From NCBI RefSeq assembly GCF_018275325.1, contig NZ_JAGVQR010000003.1, positions 124,001-188,000 of the forward strand: a stretch of DNA of 64,000 nt. The letters run 5' to 3'. The DNA comes from Nocardioides palaemonis. Lineage in GTDB: Bacteria; Actinomycetota; Actinomycetes; Propionibacteriales; Nocardioidaceae. The notes under the pieces were generated by a model. The model was not told where the DNA came from. It did not search any database and saw nothing but the letters and a program-made list of their open reading frames with translations. The position numbers were made by a program, and so were the translations under genes. This document shows positions 1-7,266 of this stretch, piece after piece (positions within the stretch are counted from its first letter, which is position 1; the number at the start of each line of letters is the position of its first letter).

Positions 1-87
1 GAGGACGTAGTCGAGGGCGGCGGCCCAGAAGCGGGCGAGCAGGTCGGGGTCAGCGCAGTCGACGGTGAGCTGGAAGTTCACGGGCAT
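1..87 (-). CDS. VOC family (glyoxalase/bleomycin-resistance-like) protein, N-terminus only
   Basis: A minus-strand reading frame opens with ATG at 85-87 and runs off the left edge, so only 29 residues are visible. They begin MPVNFQLTVDCADPDLLA and continue with a FWAAAL segment. This opening, a first beta strand followed by D-P-x-x-L-A-x-F-W, is typical of actinobacterial VOC-superfamily proteins, which are small metal-dependent dioxygenase, isomerase or drug-binding folds. The substrate cannot be inferred from this fragment. The downstream half lies outside the window. Confidence 0.6.
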   Translation of the reverse strand, partial: MPVNFQLTVDCADPDLLARFWAAALDYVL

Positions 88-129
88 GCGGCCAGACTGG
101 CACGGGGGTCGGACAGCCGACCCAGATCC

Positions 130-1476
130 CTAGGGGGCGACTCGGGGCTCGGCCGTGAAGTGCACGCCGGAGAACCCGGAGCGGAGCTCGGTGACCCGCT
201 CACCGACCAGCGTGGCCTCCCGGTCCCGGCCACCGGCAGCGAGCCCGTCGGCGACCAGGGCCGCGAGGACGTCCATGTCCGAGGCGGTCATGCCCAGCCG
301 CACGGCCTCCGGCGTCCCGAGCCGCAGGCCGGGCATCGGCGTGGCCGAGTCCGTCGGCAGGCCGATCCCGGAGGCCAGCAGACGGGCCGGACGCAGCAGC
401 CGCGCCGCCTCGTGCCCGCCGCGCCACTGCTCCGCGTCGATCGCGAGCTGGTGCGAGCGGGTCGGACCGTCGTCGCCCCGGTGCACCGGCACCCCGCGCG
501 CGAGCAGGCCCTCGGCCAGCGCGGCGGCGGCCTCGACCATCGTGTCGGCGTAGGCCCGGCCGGCGACCGACCAGTCGACCAGCGTGACCGCGAGCGCCGC
601 GGCCCGACCGGCGTCCGAGTTCGCGGTCAGACCCGGGTAGGCGATGGCGTCCAGCCGCTCGGCGATGCCCGCGTCGTTCGTCACCACCAGACCCCCGGCG
701 GGGCCGCCGAGGCTCTTGTAGGTGCTCATGGTCATCAGGTGGGCACCCTCGTCGAGCGGGTTCGGCCAGGCGCCGCCAGCGATGAGGCCGCACACGTGGG
801 CGGCGTCGAAGAGCAGCACCGCGCCCACCTCGTCGGCGACCTCGCGCAGCGCGGCGACGGGGTGGGGGTAGAGGTTCATGCTCGTGCCGATGGTGATCAT
901 CCGCGGCCGGACCTCCTGCGCCAGGTCGCGCAGCGCAGCCACGTCGACCGTGAACCGCCCGGGGTCGACGGGCGCCGGGACCGAGCGCAGCCGGTACATG
1001 CCCGCCGAGCCGCCGGCGTGGTGGGTGACGTGGCCACCGATGCTCGCCGGCGGGGCGATGATCGTGTCGCCGGGCTCGCAGGTGGCGAGGAACGCGTAGA
1101 GGTTCGCGATCGCACCCGAGGGCACGCGCACCTCGGCGTACCGTGCACCGAACACCTCTGCGGCGAGCTCGGCCGCCACGACCTCGATCTGCTCGATCGC
1201 CTCGAGCCCGGTCTCGTACTTCTCGCCCGGGTGCCCGAGGGACGCGCGCGACCCGAGCCCGGAGGCCAGCATCGCCTCCGCCCGCGGGTTCATCACGTTG
1301 GTGGCCGGGTTGAGGTTGAGGCAGTCGCGGTCGTGGATCTGCCGGTTGAGCGCCACCAGCCGGTCCAGCTCGGCGAGCTGGTCGAGCGGGGTGCGGGACG
1401 ACGCGTCGGTGGCGAGGCGGTGGACGTGGTCCCGGACGGGCTCGGGGACCCAGGACAGCGGCGCGAGGGCGGTCAT
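130..1476 (-). CDS. Serine hydroxymethyltransferase-like PLP enzyme (GlyA-related)
   Basis: 448 residues, fold-type I PLP enzyme of the glycine hydroxymethyltransferase superfamily. Visible features are the N-terminal substrate region with a GHPGEKY motif near 81-87, the PLP-binding DAAH at about 224-227, and the Schiff-base lysine in STYKSLGG (K254). Family members transfer the serine hydroxymethyl group to tetrahydrofolate or cleave beta-hydroxy amino acids. It is longer and more divergent than housekeeping GlyA, so a threonine-aldolase-like or other serine/glycine role is possible. The ATG at 1476 is chosen because an AGGAT sequence lies just upstream and the reading frame further upstream is antisense to the divergent LysR gene. 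The 72-bp gap to that regulator suggests LysR control of this enzyme, which is inference from arrangement only. Confidence 0.85.
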   Translation of the reverse strand: MTALAPLSWVPEPVRDHVHRLATDASSRTPLDQLAELDRLVALNRQIHDRDCLNLNPATNVMNPRAEAMLASGLGSRASLGHPGEKYETGLEAIEQIEVVAAELAAEVFGARYAEVRVPSGAIANLYAFLATCEPGDTIIAPPASIGGHVTHHAGGSAGMYRLRSVPAPVDPGRFTVDVAALRDLAQEVRPRMITIGTSMNLYPHPVAALREVADEVGAVLLFDAAHVCGLIAGGAWPNPLDEGAHLMTMSTYKSLGGPAGGLVVTNDAGIAERLDAIAYPGLTANSDAGRAAALAVTLVDWSVAGRAYADTMVEAAAALAEGLLARGVPVHRGDDGPTRSHQLAIDAEQWRGGHEAARLLRPARLLASGIGLPTDSATPMPGLRLGTPEAVRLGMTASDMDVLAALVADGLAAGGRDREATLVGERVTELRSGFSGVHFTAEPRVAP

Positions 1477-1536
1477 GGCGCCATCCTGCGGCCCACGTGT
1501 CGTAAGCACCAGCGCCGATCTCTCGACACGACCCGT

Positions 1537-1542
1537 TAGCGT
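1537..1542 (+). promoter_or_regulatory. -10 hexamer TAGCGT of lysR-type gene (leaderless)
   Basis: TAGCGT lies 6 nt before the ATG at 1549, the spacing expected when transcription starts at the start codon. No Shine-Dalgarno sequence is seen. No convincing -35 box is visible. Confidence 0.5.
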
Positions 1543-1548
1543 TGCTGC

Positions 1549-2451
1549 ATGGTCGACCTCTCCCGGCTGGTGTTCCTCCAGGCCGTGCACCGGCACGGGT
1601 CCGTGGCCGCAGCGGCTCGCGACCTCGGCTACACGCCGTCGGCGGTCAGCCAGCAGGTCGCCAAGCTGCAGCGCGAGGCAGGCGTCCGGCTCCTCGAGCC
1701 GGTGGGCCGGGGCGTCGTCCTCACCGACGCGGCGCTCGTCCTCGTCGCGACCGCCGATGCGATCGAGGCCGCGCAGGACGACGCGCGCGCCCGGCTCGAG
1801 GAGCTCACCGGAGGACTGACCGGGACCCTGTCGGTCGCGTGCTTCCCGTCCGCGATCCGTGGACTGGCGGCCCCGGCCCTGGGGGTGCTCGCCGGCGAGG
1901 CGCCGGAGCTGCGGGTGCGGCTCACCGAGCTCGCTCCCGACCCGGGCCTCGAGGCCGTCGGGGCCGGCCGCGTCGACGTCGCCGTCGTGCACGACTGGGT
2001 GCACGACCGCACCCCGCTCGCGGCGGGCCTGGAGTCGGCACACCTCGCCGACGACCCGGTGGACCTCGTCGTGCCGACCGGGCACCGTCTCGCCGACCGG
2101 CGTCGCGCGGCGCTGGCCGACGCGGTCGACGACGTCTGGGTCACCGACGTGTCCGACAGCATCTGCACGCGCTGGATCCTGGACATGCTCCGCTCCGCCT
2201 CCCCGAGTCCGCGGGTCGACTTCCGCGTCGAGGAGTACGCCTCCCAGGTCGCGCTGGTCGCCGCCGGCCTCTGCGTCGCGGTGCTCCCCCGCATCGGCCG
2301 TCCGCCCCTCCCCGACTCGGTGCGGGTCGTGCCGCTCGAAGGCCCTGTGCCCACCCGGCGGTTCTGGGCGGTGTCGCGCACGGCGACGTCGCGCCGCCCG
2401 GCCGTGACGCGCCTCGTCGAGGCCCTGCGCGACTGCGCCCGACGGCCCTAG
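1549..2451 (+). CDS. LysR-family transcriptional regulator
   Basis: 300 residues, the normal LysR length. The N-terminal winged helix-turn-helix (about residues 3-62) includes the recognition-helix segment YTPSAVSQQVAKLQ and the typical VRLLEPVGRGVVLT wing. The rest is a periplasmic-binding-protein-like effector domain (about 90-295). Such proteins bind the intergenic region between themselves and a divergent target and respond to a small molecule. The divergent neighbour is the GlyA-like enzyme, the likely target. The start ATG lies 6 nt after TAGCGT, implying a leaderless mRNA. The 3' end overlaps the convergent peptidase gene by 4 bp. Confidence 0.9.
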   Translation: MVDLSRLVFLQAVHRHGSVAAAARDLGYTPSAVSQQVAKLQREAGVRLLEPVGRGVVLTDAALVLVATADAIEAAQDDARARLEELTGGLTGTLSVACFPSAIRGLAAPALGVLAGEAPELRVRLTELAPDPGLEAVGAGRVDVAVVHDWVHDRTPLAAGLESAHLADDPVDLVVPTGHRLADRRRAALADAVDDVWVTDVSDSICTRWILDMLRSASPSPRVDFRVEEYASQVALVAAGLCVAVLPRIGRPPLPDSVRVVPLEGPVPTRRFWAVSRTATSRRPAVTRLVEALRDCARRP

Positions 2452-4013
2452 CCGCCCGCCGGTGGCGCCGGGACCGGGCGGCAGCGCACGTCGGGGCCGG
2501 CACCCCCGCGTCGACGCGGCAGGCTGCCGTCGGCGAGGTAGGCGGCGATCCGGTCGTCGACGCACGCGACGCCGCTGAGCGAGCCGGCGTGGGTGGTGCC
2601 GCCGACACCCTCGAGGAGGACCGCGCCGGTGAACCGGCGGCGCACCTCGTAGGCCCCGCTGATCGGCGTAGCACCGTCGAGGCTCTCGCCCACCAGCAGC
2701 GCCTCGCGGTCCGCCGGCGCGATCTCGACCGGCGTGCCGGCCGGGGCCGGCCACGTGGCGCACGGCTGGTTGAACCAGGTGTTCGGCCAGGAGAAGAACG
2801 GGTGGTGCCGGTCCAGCCGCGCCGCGTCCGCGAAGAGCGCGTCGAGGGCGGTCGGCCACGGCGCGTCGGTGCAGATCGTCGCGAGGTAGGTGGCGTAGCC
2901 GTTGTCGCCGCCCTCGACGGTCGGGTACCACGAGCGGTAGGTCCGCCGCGCGATGCGCGCGGTGCCCTTCGTCGCCAGCTCGGAGAGCATCTCGGCGGTG
3001 CTGGGCCACAGCCCGACGGTGTAGCCCGCCCCGAGGGTCAGGTCGACCAGGTCCGGCGAGGCCACACCGTCGACCCGGTGCCGGGCGAACCGGCGCACCA
3101 GCCGGTAGTAGGTGCGTTCGACGGCGCGTGCGGTGCGACCGAGGCCGTACGTCGCGTGCCGCCGCGCGACCCACTGGCGGAACCGCTTCAACGACTTCTC
3201 GAACCCCACCTGCTGGCCGAGCTGGTCGGAGTACCAGATGCCGCGCGGGTCGACCACGCCGTCGAGCACGAGCTTGTCGATCCGCTCCGGGTGGAGGGTG
3301 GCGTAGACCTGGGCGATGTAGGTGCCGTAGGACTGGCCGTAGAAGCTCACCCGATCGGCGCCGAGCGCCTCGCGCAGCACCTCGAAGTCCGCCACCGTGT
3401 CGGTCGTGCGCAGGTGCGGCAGCAGCCGGGCGGCGGCGGACGCGCCGCAGTCGGCGGCGTACTGCTCGCTGATGCCGACCCACTCGTCGAGCACCGCTTG
3501 CGTGCGGGGGTAGTAGTCGGGGCGGGTGCCGAGGGTGACGATGCGCTTGTCACAGCTCAGCGCCGGGCGGCTCGCCCCGACGCCGCGCGGGTCCATGCCG
3601 ACCCAGTCGTACGTGCGCCCGACCCGGTCCGGCACGAGCGCACCGTAGGTCGCCATGAACAGCCCACTCCCGCCCGGACCGCCCGGGTTGGTGAGCATCA
3701 CGCCGTTGTCGGTGCGACCGCGGTGCCGCACCCGCGAGACGGCGAGGCGGATCGTGGGGCCGTCCGGGGCCGCGTGGTCGAGCGGCACGGTGAGCATGCC
3801 GCACCGCGCTCCGGCCTTGCGGAGGTAGCCCTCGCGGCAGCGGCCCCAGTCGATCGGTCGGACCCGGAACCCCGGCGCCGTGGTGGCGTCGGCATCCGCG
3901 CCCGGGTCCGCCCCGGCCGTGGCCGTGGCCGTCGACGCGGTCGGGGCTACGGTGGACAGCAGCCCCGCGCACAGCGCGAGCGTCGCTCCTGCGACGAGCG
4001 ATCGAGCGGACAT
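2448..4013 (-). CDS. Secreted alpha/beta-hydrolase, tripeptidyl aminopeptidase-like
   Basis: 521 residues. An N-terminal signal peptide (about 1-35, hydrophobic core LVAGATLALCAGLL) and a low-complexity Ala/Thr linker precede an alpha/beta-hydrolase domain. The oxyanion-loop motif NPGGPGGSG is at about 109-117 and the nucleophile elbow GQSYGT carries Ser228. The C-terminal segment with GGTTHAG supplies the probable catalytic His and matches the TAP-like C-terminal domain of Streptomyces SlpD/SlpE and Tap peptidases. The predicted role is release of N-terminal peptides from extracellular proteins. It is transcribed with the same polarity as era but separated from it by a hairpin and a palindrome, so it probably has its own promoter. 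Confidence 0.87.
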   Translation of the reverse strand: MSARSLVAGATLALCAGLLSTVAPTASTATATAGADPGADADATTAPGFRVRPIDWGRCREGYLRKAGARCGMLTVPLDHAAPDGPTIRLAVSRVRHRGRTDNGVMLTNPGGPGGSGLFMATYGALVPDRVGRTYDWVGMDPRGVGASRPALSCDKRIVTLGTRPDYYPRTQAVLDEWVGISEQYAADCGASAAARLLPHLRTTDTVADFEVLREALGADRVSFYGQSYGTYIAQVYATLHPERIDKLVLDGVVDPRGIWYSDQLGQQVGFEKSLKRFRQWVARRHATYGLGRTARAVERTYYRLVRRFARHRVDGVASPDLVDLTLGAGYTVGLWPSTAEMLSELATKGTARIARRTYRSWYPTVEGGDNGYATYLATICTDAPWPTALDALFADAARLDRHHPFFSWPNTWFNQPCATWPAPAGTPVEIAPADREALLVGESLDGATPISGAYEVRRRFTGAVLLEGVGGTTHAGSLSGVACVDDRIAAYLADGSLPRRRGGAGPDVRCRPVPAPPAGG

Positions 4014-4031
4014 CCGGCACCCCCGACGTCA

Positions 4032-4051
4032 AGGACGCGTTGACGCGTCCT
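4032..4051. promoter_or_regulatory. 8-bp-arm palindrome upstream of secreted peptidase
   Basis: AGGACGCG, a 4-nt centre TTGA, then CGCGTCCT: perfect 8-bp arms, 18 nt upstream of the peptidase start codon on its sense strand. The position fits an operator or a 5'-UTR hairpin. No regulator gene lies next to it. Confidence 0.4.
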
Positions 4052-4084
4052 CTGCATCGTCACCCCGCCCCGCCGCCCGGCGAC

Positions 4085-4103
4085 ACCCCCAACCTGAGGG
4101 GGT
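4085..4103 (-). terminator. Hairpin after era
   Basis: ACCCCC, a 7-nt loop, then GGGGGT, 4 nt beyond the era stop codon. The stem is only 6 bp and lacks a T tract, so it may be a weak terminator. Confidence 0.4.
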
Positions 4104-4107
4104 CGGG

Positions 4108-5199
4108 TCAGAAGCCGAGCTTGCGCAGCTGGCGCGGGTCGCGCTGCCAGTCCTTGGCGATCTTGACCTGGAGGTCGAGGTAGACCGGGGTGCCGAGCAG
4201 GGCCTCGATCTGCTTGCGGGCGGCCGTGCCGACCGCGCGCAGCCGCGAGCCCTTGTGGCCGATCATGATGCCCTTCTGGGAGTCGCGCTCGACGTAGAGG
4301 TTGGCGACGATGTCGAGCAGCGGCTTGTCGTCGGGACGCCCCTCGCGCAGGCCCATCTCCTCGACGACGACGGCGATGGAGTGCGGCAGCTCGTCGCGCA
4401 CGCCCTCGAGTGCGGCCTCGCGGATCAGGTCGGCCGCCAGCGCCTCCTCGGGCGCGTCGGTGAGGTCGCCGTCGGGGTAGAGCGGCGGCCCCTCCGGCAT
4501 GAGCCCGACGAGCAGGTCGGCGAGCAGGTCGACCTGGTCGCCGGCCACGGCCGAGACCGGCACGATCTCGGCCCACTCGGTCGAGGTCTCCTGCCCCAGC
4601 GCCTGGATGTCCAGCAGGTGCTGGCCCAGCTGCTCGGGGGTGACCAGGTCGGTCTTGGTGGCGACCGCGATCCGCACGGTGCGGCGGACCTTGGCGAGCT
4701 CGGTGACCAGGAACCGGTCGCCGGGGCCGATCTTCTCGTTGGCCGGGAAGCACACCGCGACCACGTCGACCTCGGCCCAGGTGGTGCGCACCAGGTCGTT
4801 GAGCCGCTCGCCGAGCAGGGTGCGCGGGCGGTGCAGGCCGGGCGTGTCGACCAGGATCAGCTGGGCGTCGTCGCGGTGCACGATGCCGCGCACCACGTTG
4901 CGGGTGGTCTGCGGCTTGGAGGACGTGATGACGATCTTCTGCCCGACCAGCGCGTTGGTCAGCGTCGACTTGCCGGCGTTGGGGCGCCCGACGAACGACG
5001 CGAACCCGCTGCGGAAGCCCTCGGGCGCGGAGTAGAACGCACCCGCCGGCGCGACGCCCGAGAGGTCGAAGTCGTCGTCGAGCTCGTCCTCGAGCTCGTC
5101 CTCGTCCAGCTCGTCGTCCAGCTCGTCGTCCAGCTCGTCGTCCAGCTCGTCGTCCAGCTCGTCGGGGTGCTGGTCGTCCCGCTCGTCGTGCTCAGCCAT
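4108..5199 (-). CDS. era: GTPase Era, ribosome maturation factor
   Basis: 363 residues. Era is a Ras-like GTPase that binds the 3' end of 16S rRNA through a C-terminal KH domain and assists 30S assembly. Visible are the P-loop GRPNAGKST (about 71-79), switch region TTRNVVRG, DTPGL, the base-recognition motif TKTDL and the KH motif region IMIGHKGSRLRAVG. The N-terminus is unusual: about 45 acidic residues built from repeated DELD units come before the GTPase domain. The ATG at 5199 overlaps the stop of the upstream siderophore-reductase gene by 8 bp, which supports this start. A GTG 48 bp further upstream is possible but would overlap more. Confidence 0.95.
   Translation of the reverse strand: MAEHDERDDQHPDELDDELDDELDDELDDELDEDELEDELDDDFDLSGVAPAGAFYSAPEGFRSGFASFVGRPNAGKSTLTNALVGQKIVITSSKPQTTRNVVRGIVHRDDAQLILVDTPGLHRPRTLLGERLNDLVRTTWAEVDVVAVCFPANEKIGPGDRFLVTELAKVRRTVRIAVATKTDLVTPEQLGQHLLDIQALGQETSTEWAEIVPVSAVAGDQVDLLADLLVGLMPEGPPLYPDGDLTDAPEEALAADLIREAALEGVRDELPHSIAVVVEEMGLREGRPDDKPLLDIVANLYVERDSQKGIMIGHKGSRLRAVGTAARKQIEALLGTPVYLDLQVKIAKDWQRDPRQLRKLGF
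5101..5160. repeat. Tandem 12-bp repeat inside era
   Basis: Five consecutive 12-bp units of form GTCGTCCAGCTC (the first begins CTC) encode repeated DELD in the Era N-terminus. Because 12 is a multiple of 3, gain or loss of units would change protein length by four residues without a frameshift. Confidence 0.85.
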
Positions 5200-5968
5200 C
5201 GCTCGCCTCCTGCGCCGCGTCGTACTCCGCCCAGATCTGCTCGTCACTCTTGCCCGCCGCCTTGCCGGCGCGCCAGATGGGACCGGGATCGACCGCGCGG
5301 GGCTGGCGTGCGGCGGTGGCGCGCCAGTAGCCCATCACGTCGTAGTGGCTCGTGGGGAGCCGCACCTCGCGCATCAGGTGCTTGCGGATCGCGCGCATCT
5401 GCGCGGACTCGCCGGCCATCCAGAAGTAGCCCTCGCCCGCCGGCCACTCCAGCGCCTCGACCGCGGCGGCGAGGCCGCTCTGCCCCGAGGACGGCGGCGC
5501 GAGCCACGTGGTGTCGACGTGCTCCGGGAGGTAGCCGGCCAGGTCGTCGGGCACCTCGGCGAGCACGCGGGTGGGCAGGTCGGGGCGGGTCTCGGCGATC
5601 CGCGCCATGGCCGGCATCGCGGTGAGGTCGCCGACCAGGAGCAGCCAGCCGGCACCCTCCGGTGGCGCGAAGGACGCCTTGGGCTCGGTGATGGTGACGG
5701 TGTCGCCGACGCAGTCGCGCATCGCCCACTCGGTCACCAGGCCCACGTCGTGCACGACCACGTCGAGGGTCAGCTCGCCGCCGTCGAAGGACCGGACGGT
5801 GTAGTAGCGGCTCTGGAACTGCCCGGGCACGACCAGACCGACCCACTCGTCCGGTACGCCGCTGCTCGCGAAGCCGTCGAGCCCGTCGAGCACCAGCCGC
5901 ACCAGGTGGTCGGTCAGGGGCTCGCGTCGTGCGACGCGCGCCTGGAACTGTGCTGCCCGGGTGCTCAC
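5192..5968 (-). CDS. Siderophore-interacting protein (NAD(P)H-dependent ferric-siderophore reductase)
   Basis: 258 residues, the normal length for the SIP family. These cytosolic FAD enzymes reduce ferric-siderophore complexes to release iron. The FAD-binding motif RYYTVR lies in the N-terminal beta-barrel, and the C-terminal NAD(P)-binding SIP domain contains GYFWMAGESAQMRAIRKHL followed by the family-typical GYW. The gene overlaps era by 8 bp and follows the tmsB-like gene with a 20-bp gap. Its GTG start is 6 nt after TAGCCT, so it probably also has its own leaderless promoter. No siderophore transporter or biosynthesis gene is nearby. Confidence 0.88.
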   Translation of the reverse strand: MSTRAAQFQARVARREPLTDHLVRLVLDGLDGFASSGVPDEWVGLVVPGQFQSRYYTVRSFDGGELTLDVVVHDVGLVTEWAMRDCVGDTVTITEPKASFAPPEGAGWLLLVGDLTAMPAMARIAETRPDLPTRVLAEVPDDLAGYLPEHVDTTWLAPPSSGQSGLAAAVEALEWPAGEGYFWMAGESAQMRAIRKHLMREVRLPTSHYDVMGYWRATAARQPRAVDPGPIWRAGKAAGKSDEQIWAEYDAAQEASDG

Positions 5969-5974
5969 CGCAGG

Positions 5975-5980
5975 AGGCTA
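5975..5980 (-). promoter_or_regulatory. -10 hexamer TAGCCT before siderophore reductase
   Basis: TAGCCT on the minus strand, 6 nt before the GTG at 5968. The spacing fits a leaderless transcript. Confidence 0.45.
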
Positions 5981-5988
5981 CCGGCGGC

Positions 5989-7266
5989 TCACCAGTCCGG
6001 GCGCATCGGGAACTCCGAGCGCCCGTCCTCGTGGTTGCGGGTGGCCAGCACGTGGTGCAGCTCGATCTCGTCGCGCTCGAACCCGATCCGCGACCCGGCG
6101 ATGTAGAGGCCCCACACGCGAGCGGTGCCCTCGCCCACCTCGGCGACGCACTCGTCCCAGCTGGCCAGCAGGTTGCGGTTCCAGTCGCGCAGCGTGGAGG
6201 CGTAGTGCAAGCGGATGTTCTCGTTGTGCTGCACCTCGAGCCCGGCGTCCTGGGCCGCGGTGATGATCGTGCCCGACCCGATGAGCTCGCCGTCGGGGAA
6301 GACGTAGCGGTCGATGAACGCCCCGGTCTCCGTGCGCCGGTTGTGTGGTCGCGTGATGCAGTGGTTGAGCAGCCGTCCGCCGGGCTTGAGCCGGTCGCGC
6401 AGGTGGGAGAAGTACGACGGGTAGTTGCGCACGCCGATGTGCTCGGTGAGGCCGATCGAGCTGACCGCGTCGAAGTCGGTCTCGACGACGTCGCGGTAGT
6501 CGAGGTGCCGCACCTCGGCGAGGTCGCCGAGGCCCTCACGGTCGATCGCCTCCTTGGCCCACTGGGCCTGCTCGAGCGACAGGGTGACGCCGAGCGCCTT
6601 CACGCCGTACTCGCGGGCCGCGTGGCGCACCATCGTGCCCCAGCCGCAGCCCACGTCGAGCAGCTTCTGCCCCGGCCGGAGGCCGAGCTTGCGGGCGACG
6701 AGGTCGAACTTGGCGAACTGCGCCTCCTCGAGCGTGGCCTCGGGCGTCTCGTAGAGCGCGCAGGTGTAGGCCATCGACGGACCGAGCACCAGCTCGTAGA
6801 AGCGGTTCGACACGTCGTAGTGGTGGTGGATCGCCTCGGCATCGCGGGTCATGGAGTGCCGCAGGCCCTCCACGGCGCGGCGCCAGCGCGGCAGGTGCTC
6901 CTGCGGCGGCGGGGCCGGCGGGCGCAGGTGGGAGAGGCCGAGCCCCCGGGCGAGCCGCAGGGCCTCGGCAGGCGCCGGCACCCGGAAGTTGGTGTGGTCC
7001 TTGAGCAGCGACATCAGGGGGTACGGGTCGCCGGGGTGCACGCCCACCAGGTCGAGGTCGCCGCTGACGTAGGCGCGGGCGAGGCCGAGGTCGCCGGGCG
7101 CGGTCATCAGGTAGGACAGCCCACGCTCGGTGCGCAGGTGGATCCCGATCTCCGCGTCGGGAGGACCGGCGCTGCTGCCGTCGTAGGCCGTGAAGCGCAC
7201 GGGCAGGCCGCCCCTCACCAGTCGGTCCATCGCGTCGCCGATGGCCATCCGTCCAGCCGTGCTCAT
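5989..7266 (-). CDS. tmsB: SAM-dependent fatty-acid methyltransferase, CFA-synthase family (TmsB/BfaB-like)
   Basis: 425 residues. The C-terminal two-thirds is a cyclopropane-fatty-acid synthase-type methyltransferase: family motif HHYDVSN at about 148-154, SAM motif LLDVGCGWG at about 202-210, and the conserved SIGLTEHIGVRNY segment. In actinobacteria this family next to an FAD oxidoreductase methylates the double bond of phospholipid-bound oleate; the partner reduces the 10-methylene product to 10-methyl-stearate (tuberculostearate), as shown for BfaB/BfaA and TmsB/TmsA. The ATG overlaps the stop of the FAD-oxidase gene by 4 bp, so the two are translationally coupled. The pairing, not the methyltransferase alone, gives the assignment; it could otherwise be a plain cyclopropane synthase. 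Confidence 0.82.
   Translation of the reverse strand: MSTAGRMAIGDAMDRLVRGGLPVRFTAYDGSSAGPPDAEIGIHLRTERGLSYLMTAPGDLGLARAYVSGDLDLVGVHPGDPYPLMSLLKDHTNFRVPAPAEALRLARGLGLSHLRPPAPPPQEHLPRWRRAVEGLRHSMTRDAEAIHHHYDVSNRFYELVLGPSMAYTCALYETPEATLEEAQFAKFDLVARKLGLRPGQKLLDVGCGWGTMVRHAAREYGVKALGVTLSLEQAQWAKEAIDREGLGDLAEVRHLDYRDVVETDFDAVSSIGLTEHIGVRNYPSYFSHLRDRLKPGGRLLNHCITRPHNRRTETGAFIDRYVFPDGELIGSGTIITAAQDAGLEVQHNENIRLHYASTLRDWNRNLLASWDECVAEVGEGTARVWGLYIAGSRIGFERDEIELHHVLATRNHEDGRSEFPMRPDW

Noticed and set aside
130..3483. A 1117-codon minus-strand open frame
   Set aside because: Only its last 448 codons match a protein family; the rest lies antisense to or in another frame of the LysR and peptidase genes. 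High GC makes long spurious frames common.
5101..5160. Repeated 12-bp units as a possible CRISPR array
   Set aside because: Units are 12 bp with no spacers and are in-frame protein-coding repeats of era.
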